55,401 bases of DNA, taken from assembly GCA_049641805.1 (NCBI GenBank), contig JBARNX010000043.1, positions 1 through 55,401 of the forward strand. The letters are read 5' to 3'. The stretch is from UBA5738 sp049641805 (GTDB lineage Bacteria > Patescibacteriota > Minisyncoccia > Minisyncoccales > UBA5738). The translations under genes were made by a program, and so were the position numbers. Position 1 is the first letter of the stretch, and every line of letters starts with the position of its first letter. The notes under the pieces were generated by a model. That model saw only the letters and a program-made list of their open reading frames with translations. It was not told where the DNA came from and did no database searches. Below are positions 31,989 through 39,736 of the stretch, one piece after another.

Positions 31989-32360
31989 TTATACCAGTTC
32001 TTCGGCCAACGCCGCCACTTTATCGTAACCCTTCTCTTTTAATTCCTTGGCAACCGGTCCAAAGATCCTTCCGCCTTTGGGTTCCATTGTCTTGCCTTCC
32101 AAAACCACGCAGGCGTTGTCGTCGAAGCGCACATATGTGCCGTCCTGGCGTTTGTACTCTTTTTTCTGCCGAATGATCACCACCCGCACTTTTTCGTGTT
32201 TTTTAACCATCTTGCGCGGATCGGCTTCTTTGACCGCGGCCATCACCACATCGCCCACCGCCGCGTACCGCCGCCGCGTACCGCCGGACACATGGAAACA
32301 CTGGACGATCCTTGCCCCTGTGTTATCCGCGACCTTAAGCATTGTTCGAAGTTGAATCAT
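31989..32360 (-). CDS. rplN: 50S ribosomal protein L14 (uL14)
   Basis: Intersubunit bridge protein. From ATG 32360 it begins MIQLRTMLKVADNTGARIVQ, the conserved start; an in-frame upstream stretch to 32396 is not family-like. VVIRQKKE-type segments, NACVVLE and GRIFGPVAKELKEKGYDKVA complete the signature. The product is 123 residues, the usual length. It lies between rpsQ and rplX. Confidence 0.97.
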   Translation of the reverse strand: MIQLRTMLKVADNTGARIVQCFHVSGGTRRRYAAVGDVVMAAVKEADPRKMVKKHEKVRVVIIRQKKEYKRQDGTYVRFDDNACVVLEGKTMEPKGGRIFGPVAKELKEKGYDKVAALAEELV

Positions 32361-32447
32361 ATTAATATCGCCTCTTTTCGGCGTCTGAATAATCAAAGTT
32401 TAAAACGGAGTAATTGTACTATAAAAATTAAAAAAATGCAACCCTGA

Positions 32448-32720
32448 CTACCCGGCGGTTTTAGCTTCTTTTTCTTCCGCCTTGGCCGCGGCGATCTTTC
32501 CTGCCACTTTCCAGCGCTTATCGGCCGACATCGGACGGCATTCCTCGATCACCACCGCGTCGCCAATCTTGTATTCGCCGGTTTCGCAATGAGCTTTATA
32601 TTTTTTACTCACCTTATACCGTTTGTGGTATTTGGGATGTTCTTTTAAACGCTCAACCAAAACCACCACGGTTTTAGCCATTTTGTCGGACATGACTTTT
32701 CCTGTTAATTGATGCTTCAT
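32448..32720 (-). CDS. rpsQ: 30S ribosomal protein S17 (uS17)
   Basis: Primary 16S rRNA binder with an OB fold. The 90 residues show LTGKVMSDKMAKTVVVLVER, KYHKRYKVSKKYKAH, IGDAVVIEECRPMSADKRW and a Lys/Ala/Glu-rich tail. Length is near the norm. It lies between rpmC and rplN. Its upstream gap is a family-A spacer and the downstream 87-base gap is AT-rich without the full element. Confidence 0.96.
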   Translation of the reverse strand: MKHQLTGKVMSDKMAKTVVVLVERLKEHPKYHKRYKVSKKYKAHCETGEYKIGDAVVIEECRPMSADKRWKVAGKIAAAKAEEKEAKTAG

Positions 32721-32828
32721 ATCTAATTCAAAATTTTAATATCAAAATGTAAAATTATTGTGTTAAAATCGCTTGCAATTTCAACGATATATATTTTTCC
32801 TTGATTTTGATCTTTGATTTTTCAACTT
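32721..32828. repeat. AT-rich intercistronic hairpin spacer, family A, copy 8
   Basis: Fills the rpmC-rpsQ gap. Tip tcgcttgcaatttcaacg is as in copy 7; the rpmC TAA stop overlaps the head AAAATTAAAAGTTG. Confidence 0.85.
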
Positions 32829-33020
32829 TTAATTTTCTATGGTTTCTTTTTGCAAAGTTTTAATCCGCGCGACATCCAGCTTTATCTGCCGGACTTCTTT
32901 CAAATTCTTCACTTTGCCCGCCGACAAATCAAATCTCAACTCGGCCAGCTTGGCAAGTTTTTCATCCAGCATCACGGCTAATTCTTGTTTATTTTTTTGG
33001 CGCAATTCGGAAGTTTTCAT
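32829..33020 (-). CDS. rpmC: 50S ribosomal protein L29 (uL29)
   Basis: Small helical protein near the tunnel exit where trigger factor docks. The 63-residue product from ATG 33020 begins MKTSELRQKNKQELAVMLDE and carries AELRFDLSAGKVKNLKEVRQ and ARIKTLQKE, the family pattern. A TTG 15 bases upstream would add five residues without family support. It follows rplP by 20 bases. Confidence 0.95.
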   Translation of the reverse strand: MKTSELRQKNKQELAVMLDEKLAKLAELRFDLSAGKVKNLKEVRQIKLDVARIKTLQKETIEN

Positions 33021-33040
33021 TTTATGTGATTTCAATATGC

Positions 33041-33463
33041 TTAGAATTCTTTTTTGACAAATCTGGTTTTGATCGGCAATTTATCGCCGGCCTTCTCGAG
33101 CGCCTCGCGGGCGATATCTTCTTTAACGCCATCCAACTCAAACATCAAGCGGCCGGGCTTCACCACAAAAGCGTAATGGTCAACTCCTCCCTTGCCGCCG
33201 CCCAAAGGCACTTCTTCGCCTTTGCTGGTTACCGGCTTGTCCGGGAATATTCTGATCCAAAGCTTGCCGCCCTTCTTTAAATATCTTAAAATCGCCCGGC
33301 GGCCCGCTTCGATCTGGCGCGAAGAAATCCATTTCTCTTCAAGCGCTTTCAAACCGAAACTGCCGTAATTCAACTCGGCTCCGCGGTACGAAAGACCGAT
33401 ACCGCGGCGGCGGCCCTTCTGCCATTTGCGATGCTTAACTTTTTTTGGCATTAAAATTGACAT
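33041..33463 (-). CDS. rplP: 50S ribosomal protein L16 (uL16)
   Basis: Late-assembling protein that positions tRNA in the A and P sites. Taking ATG 33463 the product begins MSILMPKKVKHRKWQKGRRR; ATG 33451 (MPKKV) is an alternative. Core motifs are GSFGLKALEEKWISSRQIEA, RIFPDKPVTSKGEEVPLGGG and GKGGVDHYAFVVKPG. Length (140) is normal. The longer open frame to 33502 is spacer sequence. Gene order rpsC-rplP-rpmC is standard. Confidence 0.95.
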   Translation of the reverse strand: MSILMPKKVKHRKWQKGRRRGIGLSYRGAELNYGSFGLKALEEKWISSRQIEAGRRAILRYLKKGGKLWIRIFPDKPVTSKGEEVPLGGGKGGVDHYAFVVKPGRLMFELDGVKEDIAREALEKAGDKLPIKTRFVKKEF

Positions 33464-33469
33464 ATACTC

Positions 33470-33556
33470 AATAATTTCAAATTTCCAATTTCCAAATGTC
33501 AAATTAAGAATTTTGGCATTGGATATTCATTGGAAATTGGACATTTGGAATTGGAC
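33470..33556. repeat. Dyad spacer, family C
   Basis: caatttccaaatgtc on one side and ggacatttggaattgg on the other, around gaattttggcattgg, fill the rpsC-rplP gap. Confidence 0.65.
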
Positions 33557-33560
33557 TTTT

Positions 33561-34223
33561 TTAGATTTTCTCCCCTTTATATATCCACACCTTGATCCCG
33601 ATGACGCCGTAGGTGCAATGCGCTTCGGTCAGCTCGTAATCAATATCGGCCCTAATGGTTTGCCGCGGCAAACGCCCCTTGCCAAGCCACGCCGTGCGCG
33701 CGATTTCAACACCGTTCAACCTTCCCGCCACCTGAACCCTCACTCCCTGCACATCCCGCGAACCCATAGCCTTCTCTATCGATTGCTTCAGAACCTTCAA
33801 ATAAGGCATCCGCTTCTCGATTTGCGCCGCGATTGATTGGCCGATATAAGCCGCCGATGCCCAGGGATTCGTGATTTCTCTGATTTCAACGCGCAAATCC
33901 GCGCCGTTCTTTTTTGTTTTGCCGGTTTTCGGTCCCTTAAAAATCAATTTCTCCAATTTCTTCCGCAACTCCTCAATCCCTTGCCCCTGGCGGCCGATAA
34001 TAAGACCCGGGCGCACGCATGAAATTATCACATTCATTTTGCCGGGAAACCGGTCGATCTCAACCTCGGAAATGCCGATGCCCGCGAGGCGCTTGTGAAG
34101 GAATTGGCGTATCAGAAAATCTTCTTCCAGCATCGCAGGAAATTTCTTTTCGTAATAACCGCGGGAATACCATCCCGAGCTGTCTTTTATTCTGAATCCT
34201 TTCGGATGAACCTTGTGAGCCAT
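33561..34223 (-). CDS. rpsC: 30S ribosomal protein S3 (uS3)
   Basis: Part of the mRNA entry channel. The 220-residue product has MAHKVHPKGFRI at the start, the KH domain with VIISCVRPGLIIGRQGQGIE (GxxG-type loop), and the C-terminal GRLNGVEIARTAWLGKGRLP and DIDYELTEAHCTYGVIGIKV. Length is normal. It lies between rplV and rplP. Confidence 0.97.
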   Translation of the reverse strand: MAHKVHPKGFRIKDSSGWYSRGYYEKKFPAMLEEDFLIRQFLHKRLAGIGISEVEIDRFPGKMNVIISCVRPGLIIGRQGQGIEELRKKLEKLIFKGPKTGKTKKNGADLRVEIREITNPWASAAYIGQSIAAQIEKRMPYLKVLKQSIEKAMGSRDVQGVRVQVAGRLNGVEIARTAWLGKGRLPRQTIRADIDYELTEAHCTYGVIGIKVWIYKGEKI

Positions 34224-34312
34224 AGTAATAATTCAAAATTTAAATATCAAAATGTAAAATTGTTGCGTTATTCCTTGATTTTGATCTTTGATTTTTCAAC
34301 TTTTAACTTTTC
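34224..34312. repeat. AT-rich intercistronic spacer, family A, copy 9 (short; overlaps rplV end)
   Basis: A short form lacking the central hairpin tip (gttgcgttattccttgat joins the arms). Its head words ttgatctttgatttttca and acttttaac lie inside the rplV reading frame, encoding the last ~14 residues of L22. Confidence 0.85.
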
Positions 34313-34636
34313 TTTAAGTATCATTGTGATATGAGCCGTTCTTTTTTGCAGTTTGTCGGCGCGGCCGCGCGATCTGGGAAAAACTCTTTCCGACATCGGG
34401 CCGTCGTTAACCATCAATCGATCAATATAAAAATTATTCGGATCCAATTTATAAGTATTCTTCGCCGTCGCCATCGCCGATTGCAAAAGCTTCAATATCG
34501 GCAAACTGGCCTTCTTGGCGGTAAATCTCAAAATCGCTTCGGCCTCGGTCGTCGATTTGTATCTCACCAGATCCGCCACCATCCTCACTTTCCGGGCGGT
34601 GATCTTTAAATTTCGTAATTTTACCGTGATTGCCAT
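34268..34636 (-). CDS. rplV: 50S ribosomal protein L22 (uL22), tail encoded by a spacer element
   Basis: Extends a hairpin into the nascent-chain tunnel. The 122-residue product has KITARKVRMVADLVRYKSTT, FTAKKASLPILKLLQSAMAT, VNDGPMSERVFPRSRGRADK and RTAHITMIL, the normal end of L22. It then continues KEKLKVEKSKIKIKE, which is read from the AT-rich spacer found between other genes of the operon. Elsewhere that element starts with a stop codon in frame. Confidence 0.96.
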   Translation of the reverse strand: MAITVKLRNLKITARKVRMVADLVRYKSTTEAEAILRFTAKKASLPILKLLQSAMATAKNTYKLDPNNFYIDRLMVNDGPMSERVFPRSRGRADKLQKRTAHITMILKEKLKVEKSKIKIKE

Positions 34637-34723
34637 ATTAGTAAATCAAAATGTAAATATCAAAATGTAAAATTGTTGCGTTATTCCTTGATTTTGATCT
34701 TTGATTTTTCAACTTTTAACTTT
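34637..34723. repeat. AT-rich intercistronic spacer, family A, copy 10 (short)
   Basis: Fills the rpsS-rplV gap. It is nearly identical to copy 9 (gttgcgttattccttgat, ttgatctttgatttttca, acttttaacttttt), but here the rpsS stop precedes it. Confidence 0.85.
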
Positions 34724-35044
34724 TTACTTCTTCTTTGCCGATGCCGCAACGGTTACCGCTCCGGCGCTCGCCTGCTTGGCTTCAAGATCCTTTTGCATCT
34801 TGCCGCCGTGGCGATGGAATTTGGTCGTCGGAGAAAATTCTCCCAGCTTATGCCCCACCATTTCTTCATTGGGCTTGACCGAAATGAATTCTTTGCCGTT
34901 ATGAACCGCGAATGCCAGCCCGATCATTTCGGGAACGATCGTGCTCCGGCGCGACCAAGTCTTAATGACCGCAATGCCGCCCTTTTTGACTTTTTCCATT
35001 AATTTCTCGTCCACGAAAGGACCTTTTTTTAAACTTCGTGCCAT
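34724..35044 (-). CDS. rpsS: 30S ribosomal protein S19 (uS19)
   Basis: Head protein near the A-site finger bridge. The 106-residue product begins MARSLKKGPFVDEKLMEKV and includes IKTWSRRSTIVPEMIGLAFA, HNGKEFISVKPNEEMVGHKL and GEFSPTTKFHRHGG. A ~15-residue Ala/Thr/Lys tail is extra to the ~92-residue norm. It lies between rplB and rplV. Confidence 0.97.
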   Translation of the reverse strand: MARSLKKGPFVDEKLMEKVKKGGIAVIKTWSRRSTIVPEMIGLAFAVHNGKEFISVKPNEEMVGHKLGEFSPTTKFHRHGGKMQKDLEAKQASAGAVTVAASAKKK

Positions 35045-35149
35045 ATAAATAATTCAAAATGAAAATTATTGTGTTGAAATTTTCTTTAAAAATTCCAACG
35101 GTATATTTTTCTTGATTTTGATCTTTGATTTTTCAACTTTTAATTTTCA
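35045..35149. repeat. AT-rich intercistronic hairpin spacer, family A, copy 11
   Basis: Fills the rplB-rpsS gap: attattgtgttgaaatttt, central loop, aaaattccaacggtatat, ttgattttgatctttgat, caacttttaattttc. Confidence 0.85.
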
Positions 35150-35923
35150 CTATTTCGCTCTTCGTTTGACAATTAACTTACTGGTCCACTTTCTCGGATT
35201 GCGGGTACGAACGCCCATTGCCGGTTTGCCCCACGGAGTCTTGGGATGCCTCAATCCGATACCCGTCCGTCCCTCGCCGCCGCCATGCGGATGGTCGCAG
35301 GGATTCATCACCGAACCGCGCACCGTCGGCCGCCATCCTTTCCTTCTCATCGCGCCCGCAGTATGATAATTTTCGAATCGGTATTCCGGATGCGAGGTCT
35401 TGCCGATCGACGCGTAACATTCCGCCGGCACTTTCCTCACTTCTTTAGAAGGCATCTGCAATTGGACAAATTGGCCTTCGGTAGCCATCACCCGCGCCGC
35501 CGATCCGGCGGACCTTGCCATCTTCCCGCCTTTTCCGGGCTGTAATTCGATATTAAAAACTTCGGTACCGACCGGAATGTTTTTCAGCATCACGCGATTG
35601 CCGGTTTTGATCGCCGCGGTTTCGCCGCAAATGATGTCTGCCCCCGCCACCAATTCATCGGCCGCCAAAACATAGCGCCGGTCCCCGTCATCGTATTTCA
35701 CCAATGCCAAATACGCGGTGCGGTTCGGATCGTATTCCATGGCGATCACTTTTCCCGCGATTCCGAATTTTTCCTGTCCAAAATCAACCACGCGGTACAT
35801 CCTTTTGACGCCGCTGCCGCGATGGCGAACCGTGATCCGGCCGGAGAAATTCCTGCCCGCCTTGCTTTTTAACGGCCTAAGCAAATGCTTTTCCGGCCTT
35901 TTTTTGGATAATAAAACCTTCAT
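35150..35923 (-). CDS. rplB: 50S ribosomal protein L2 (uL2), shortened N-terminus
   Basis: Essential for subunit joining and peptidyl transfer. From ATG 35923 the product has 257 residues, beginning MKVLLSKKRPEKHLLRPLKS; family members carry about 18 more residues first (typically MAIKKYKPTTPGRR-like). The rest is intact: GRITVRHRGSGVKR, IPVGTEVFNIELQPGKGG and VRGSVMNPCDHPHGGGEGR, including the functional His. A family-C spacer abuts the start. A longer open frame to 35941 adds only spacer-coded residues. Confidence 0.95.
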   Translation of the reverse strand: MKVLLSKKRPEKHLLRPLKSKAGRNFSGRITVRHRGSGVKRMYRVVDFGQEKFGIAGKVIAMEYDPNRTAYLALVKYDDGDRRYVLAADELVAGADIICGETAAIKTGNRVMLKNIPVGTEVFNIELQPGKGGKMARSAGSAARVMATEGQFVQLQMPSKEVRKVPAECYASIGKTSHPEYRFENYHTAGAMRRKGWRPTVRGSVMNPCDHPHGGGEGRTGIGLRHPKTPWGKPAMGVRTRNPRKWTSKLIVKRRAK

Positions 35924-35929
35924 AATAAT

Positions 35930-36062
35930 TTCCAATGTCAAATTTCAAATGTCAAACAAAATCCTAATGCCAAATGTCAAAATAAAATACGGTAATTTAA
36001 TTTTGGCATTTGACATTTGAACTTTGGCATTTGTTTGAAATTTGTCATTTGGATTTTGACAT
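35930..36062. repeat. Dyad spacer, family C (long)
   Basis: Words caaatttcaaatgtcaaa, aatgccaaatgtcaaaa and their reverse complements ttttggcatttgacatttg and gaaatttgtcatttgg fill the rplW-rplB gap in one extended fold-back. Confidence 0.7.
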
Positions 36063-36063
36063 T

Positions 36064-36480
36064 TTATTTAGGCAGAACTTCAATGCTCTGGCCTTCCTTG
36101 ATTTTCACGATCGCCTTGCGATAGCCCGGTTCCGTGACAATTCCGCGGCCGCGCCGGCGCCGCTTGCCGGGGACATTCACCACATTCACGCCTACGACTT
36201 CCACTCCGTAATAATTTCCAATCGCGCGGGCAACTTCTTTTTTGTTCGCGCCGCTTGCCACTTTGAAAACATACTGGTTGATTTTCACAAGTTTTGAAGC
36301 CTTTTCGGTCACATGCGCGTGTTCCAAAACCCGCATTGCCTGTCCGCTGACTTTGCGAACGGTTTTAACGCTCTCGCCCGTTTTGGCGACGACGGATTTC
36401 TTTTCTTTTTTTAACGCCGCGCTTTTTTTAACGCCGGAATATTTGCCGCCCTCTTTTTTGAATATGTCGGTGATTGCCAT
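36064..36480 (-). CDS. rplW: 50S ribosomal protein L23 (uL23) with N-terminal extension
   Basis: Docking site for trigger factor and SRP at the tunnel exit. The core starts near residue 47 (MRVLEHAHVTEKASKLVKIN), with QYVFKVASGANKKEVARAIG and VNVVNVPGKRRRRGRG. The preceding ~45 residues are Lys/Ser/Val-rich and beyond the ~95-residue norm. It follows rplD by 2 bases, the usual rplD-rplW pair. Confidence 0.95.
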   Translation of the reverse strand: MAITDIFKKEGGKYSGVKKSAALKKEKKSVVAKTGESVKTVRKVSGQAMRVLEHAHVTEKASKLVKINQYVFKVASGANKKEVARAIGNYYGVEVVGVNVVNVPGKRRRRGRGIVTEPGYRKAIVKIKEGQSIEVLPK

Positions 36481-36482
36481 AG

Positions 36483-37202
36483 CTATTTCTTTTTATTCGC
36501 GGATTTCTTGGCGGTTTCGACGATCTTTACCGCTTCTTTTTTCTTGCTTTCGTCCGGCTTTTTGGCTGCGACCGCGCCAATATCGCTGATCGCTCCCACC
36601 GGCATCAACAAACATTTGGTATTCAACAAATCAAGAACATTGAGCTTGGCCGCTTCAATCGTTTTTACATCGGCAAGATTGCGGCTCGCCAAAACTTCGT
36701 TTTTGGCCGCCGCGGGCAACGCGATCATTATTTTTCCTTTTTTGAAATTATCGTTGACTTTTCTGACGCTTTCCAAAACTCGGAGCATTTCTTTGGTTTT
36801 AGGCTGGCTAACCGCCAAGCTTTCAAGAAAGAACAGCGAGTTGGCCGAAACTTTGGCCGTCAATATCATCGCCAGGGCTTTCCGTCTCATTTTCTTGTTG
36901 ATTTTTCCGCCGTAAATCTTTTCATTGGTCGGACCAAAAACCACTCCTCCATGGCGCCATTGCGGCGATCTGATTGATCCCTGCCGCGCGCGGCCGGTAC
37001 CCTTCTGCCTCCACGGTTTCTTGCCGCCGCCGGATACTTGGCCCCTGCCTTTCGTATGCGCCGTTGACTGCCGCCGGTTATTCATCTGGGTCGTCGCCAC
37101 CTGATAAACCAAATCTCGGTTCATCTTGACTTCAAACAAATCTTTCGGAAGTTCAATCGTCCCCGCGGCTTCCCCTTTTTGATTGTATGTCGTAACTTGC
37201 AT
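36483..37202 (-). CDS. rplD: 50S ribosomal protein L4 (uL4)
   Basis: Lines the peptide tunnel and, in enterobacteria, represses the S10 operon. The 239-residue product has the signature RQSTAHTKGRGQVSGGGKKP and WRQKGTGRARQGSIRSPQWR with GGVVFGPTNEKIYG, then the C-terminal Rossmann-like half. A ~30-residue Lys/Ala/Glu tail (KKPDESKKKEAVKIVETAKK) is extra. It lies between rplC and rplW. Confidence 0.96.
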   Translation of the reverse strand: MQVTTYNQKGEAAGTIELPKDLFEVKMNRDLVYQVATTQMNNRRQSTAHTKGRGQVSGGGKKPWRQKGTGRARQGSIRSPQWRHGGVVFGPTNEKIYGGKINKKMRRKALAMILTAKVSANSLFFLESLAVSQPKTKEMLRVLESVRKVNDNFKKGKIMIALPAAAKNEVLASRNLADVKTIEAAKLNVLDLLNTKCLLMPVGAISDIGAVAAKKPDESKKKEAVKIVETAKKSANKKK

Positions 37203-37317
37203 ATTCTTAATTCAAAATGTAAAAATCAAAAATCAAAATCAAGGAATAATATATCGTTAAAATTTTTTTAAAAAATTTTAACTCCATAATTTTCAACTTT
37301 GATCTTTAAACTTTCAA
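37203..37317. repeat. AT-rich intercistronic hairpin spacer, family A, copy 12 (arms swapped)
   Basis: Fills the rplC-rplD gap. On the plus strand it reads aaaaatcaaaatcaaggaa, taatatatcgttaaaatt, loop, aaaattttaactccat, caactttgatctttaaac: the same modules as copy 6 but exchanged between arms. Confidence 0.82.
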
Positions 37318-37914
37318 TTATCCCCGGATTTCCAATAGTGTTCCTTTTCTTCCCGGAACCGCGCCCAAAATTGCCATCAAATTCTTTTCCGCGTCAACCA
37401 TCACGATTTTCAAATTTTTCACGGTAACCCGGTCAACTCCCATCCGTCCCGGCATCTTCTTTCCTTTGCGAATCGCCGCGCCGCCCATTCCCACCGAACC
37501 GACATTGCGCAATTCGTGTTTAGTGCCGTGCGTGCAGGAAAGCCGTCCCTTGAAACCATGTTTTTTAACCGCCCCCTGAAAACCCTTGCCTTTGGAAAGG
37601 CCGGAAACTTTAATAATATCTCCCTCTTTGAAACTGTCCACCTTGACCGAATCGCCAGCTTTCAAATCCAAACCGCCGCCAATGCTCCGATATTCTTTAA
37701 TGGTCCGAAACGGCTTTCCCGCCTGACTCTTTTTGATCCGCTTTGAAGCGATATCGCCAAATCCCAACTGCACCGCCGCGTAACCGTCGTTTTCCTTGGT
37801 CTTTAATTGCGTCACCCGGCAAGGTCCGGCCTCAATCATCGTAACCGGCATCCTTTTGCCGCTGGCCGCGAAGATTTCTGTCATTCCGATTTTTTTTCCT
37901 AAAATGAATTTCAT
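37318..37914 (-). CDS. rplC: 50S ribosomal protein L3 (uL3)
   Basis: Assembly initiator near the peptidyl transferase centre. The 198-residue product begins MKFILGKKIGMTEIFAASGK and has KVSGLSKGKGFQGAVKKHGF, RLSCTHGTKHELRNVGSVGM and KGKKMPGRMGVDRVTVKNLK. Length is a little shorter than the ~210 norm. It lies between rpsJ and rplD. A small hairpin (ACCGGGC-ATA-GCCCGGT, 37937-37953) sits in its leader. Confidence 0.97.
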   Translation of the reverse strand: MKFILGKKIGMTEIFAASGKRMPVTMIEAGPCRVTQLKTKENDGYAAVQLGFGDIASKRIKKSQAGKPFRTIKEYRSIGGGLDLKAGDSVKVDSFKEGDIIKVSGLSKGKGFQGAVKKHGFKGRLSCTHGTKHELRNVGSVGMGGAAIRKGKKMPGRMGVDRVTVKNLKIVMVDAEKNLMAILGAVPGRKGTLLEIRG

Positions 37915-38018
37915 GTTGGCAGTTTAACAATGGAAAACCGGGCATAGCCCGGTCCCAACTATGGCTATTTCTTTAATATTTGATTTCAATATACTGGATC
38001 CAAAAGCAATTATTACGA

Positions 38019-38369
38019 TTACATTTTAATCTCAATATCCACGCCTGCCGGCAAAGTGAGATTCCGAAGCGAATCAATGACCTTGGGCGTCGGATTCACG
38101 ATGTCCAGCAAGCGCTTGTGCACCCGAATCTCGAATTGCTCCCGCGCGTCTTTATGGACGAATGTTGACCGGTTCACGGTGTATTTATGAATCTCAATCG
38201 GAAGCGGTATCGGCCCAAGAATTTCGGCGCCATAACGATTTATCGTCTCAATGATCTGCTTGGTGCAATTGTCAACCACCTTGTGGTCATATGCCCGAAG
38301 CTTAATCCTCAATTTGGGCCTGGAAGTTTCCTTGATCTCTTTATTTTTCTTTGTAATCGTTGATGCCAT
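38019..38369 (-). CDS. rpsJ: 30S ribosomal protein S10 (uS10)
   Basis: First gene of the S10 operon, also the NusE transcription antiterminator. The 116 residues show LRIKLRAYDHKVVDNCTKQI, GAEILGPIPLPIEIHKYTVN, and HKDAREQFEIRVHKRLLDIV. A ~17-residue Lys/Thr-rich N-terminal extension is present. It follows tuf by about 100 bases; I see no convincing promoter in that gap. Confidence 0.97.
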   Translation of the reverse strand: MASTITKKNKEIKETSRPKLRIKLRAYDHKVVDNCTKQIIETINRYGAEILGPIPLPIEIHKYTVNRSTFVHKDAREQFEIRVHKRLLDIVNPTPKVIDSLRNLTLPAGVDIEIKM

Positions 38370-38470
38370 TTGTCTGCAATTCCATTAAATTTGCTTTTGG
38401 AATTTCCTTTTAAAAGTTTTGTTAATCGCGAGATTAATCAAGCCCGTCTTTATGTAATGCCGGCTTTAGC

Positions 38471-39670
38471 TTACTTTACTATTTTGGTTACCACGCCCGC
38501 TCCCACGGTTTTGCCGCCTTCGCGGATGGCGAATTTGGATTTCTCTTCCAGCGCGATCGGATTAATCAATTTCACATTGAAAGTGACCGTATCGCCGGGC
38601 ATCACCATTTCAACTCCGGGGTTCAAAGTTACCTCGCCGGTCACATCGCAGGTGCGAACATAAAATTGTGGCTTGTAACCGCTGAAGAACGGAGTATGGC
38701 GGCCGCCTTCTTCCTTGGTCAAAATGTAAACTTCGGAAGTGAATTCCGTGTGGGGAGTGATTGAGCCGGTCTTGGCAAGCACCTGCCCGCGTTCCACATC
38801 CTCTTTCTTCGTTCCGCGCAACAAAATACCCACATTGTCGCCCGCCCGGCCTTCATCCAAAATTTTCTGGAACATCTCAATCGAAACCGCGGTTGTCTTT
38901 GATGTGGGTTTGATACCGACTAATTCAACTTCCTCATTGGCATGCACGATGCCGCGCTCAATTCTGCCCGTTGCCACGGTCCCGCGGCCGGCAATCGAAA
39001 ACACATCTTCCACGGCCATCAAGAAAGGCTTATCGGTGTCGCGCACCGGTTCGGGAATATACTCGTCAACTTTATCCATTAAATCAAGGATTGGTTTCAC
39101 CGCCGGATCATCAACGGTTTTCGCGTCAAGCGCTTTCAGCGCGGACCCGCGCACGAAAGGAACTTCATCTCCGGGGAAATGGTATTTCTTCAATAATTCG
39201 CGCACTTCGGATTCCACCAAATCAATCATTTCCGGATCATCCACCATATCGCATTTGTTCAGGAACACTACCAAGGACGGCAAACCGACTTGGTGCGCCA
39301 GCAAAATGTGCTCGCGGGTTTGCGGCATCGCGCCGTCGTTGGCGGAAACCACCAAAATACCCCCATCCATCTGCGCCGCGCCGGTAATCATATTTTTGAT
39401 GTAATCGGCATGCCCCGGACAATCAATATGCGCATAGTGCCTCTTTTCGGTTTCATATTCCAAATGCGCGATGTTAATCGTCACGCCGCGCTGCTTCTCT
39501 TCCGGAGCCGAATCAATCTGATCAATTGATCTCAAGGTAACCTTATTTCCTTTGAGGCTCAAACAATGCAAAATTGCCGCGCTCAAAGTGGTTTTGCCAT
39601 GGTCAACATGGCCAATGGTACCAATGTTCAAATGAGATTTGCCTCTGACGAATTTTTCTTTTTCTGCCAT
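38471..39670 (-). CDS. tuf: Elongation factor Tu
   Basis: GTPase that delivers aminoacyl-tRNA to the ribosome. The 399-residue product has G1 GHVDHGKTT, the DxxG motif in HIDCPGHADYIKNMI, NKCD in VFLNKCDMVDD, and domains 2-3 ending VGAGVVTKIVK. Length is normal. It follows fusA and precedes rpsJ, and a predicted promoter (39737-39764) lies upstream, which would allow tuf and the ribosomal genes to be expressed apart from rpsL-rpsG-fusA. Confidence 0.98.
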   Translation of the reverse strand: MAEKEKFVRGKSHLNIGTIGHVDHGKTTLSAAILHCLSLKGNKVTLRSIDQIDSAPEEKQRGVTINIAHLEYETEKRHYAHIDCPGHADYIKNMITGAAQMDGGILVVSANDGAMPQTREHILLAHQVGLPSLVVFLNKCDMVDDPEMIDLVESEVRELLKKYHFPGDEVPFVRGSALKALDAKTVDDPAVKPILDLMDKVDEYIPEPVRDTDKPFLMAVEDVFSIAGRGTVATGRIERGIVHANEEVELVGIKPTSKTTAVSIEMFQKILDEGRAGDNVGILLRGTKKEDVERGQVLAKTGSITPHTEFTSEVYILTKEEGGRHTPFFSGYKPQFYVRTCDVTGEVTLNPGVEMVMPGDTVTFNVKLINPIALEEKSKFAIREGGKTVGAGVVTKIVK

Positions 39671-39736
39671 AGGTTTTTTTGTTATAAATATAGTTAAAAA
39701 CTTAGATTAAAAAATACAAAAAATCGCAACAATCTT

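Noticed and set aside
38370..38470. Promoter upstream of rpsJ
   Set aside because: No -35/-10 pair with proper spacing stands out in the tuf-rpsJ gap.
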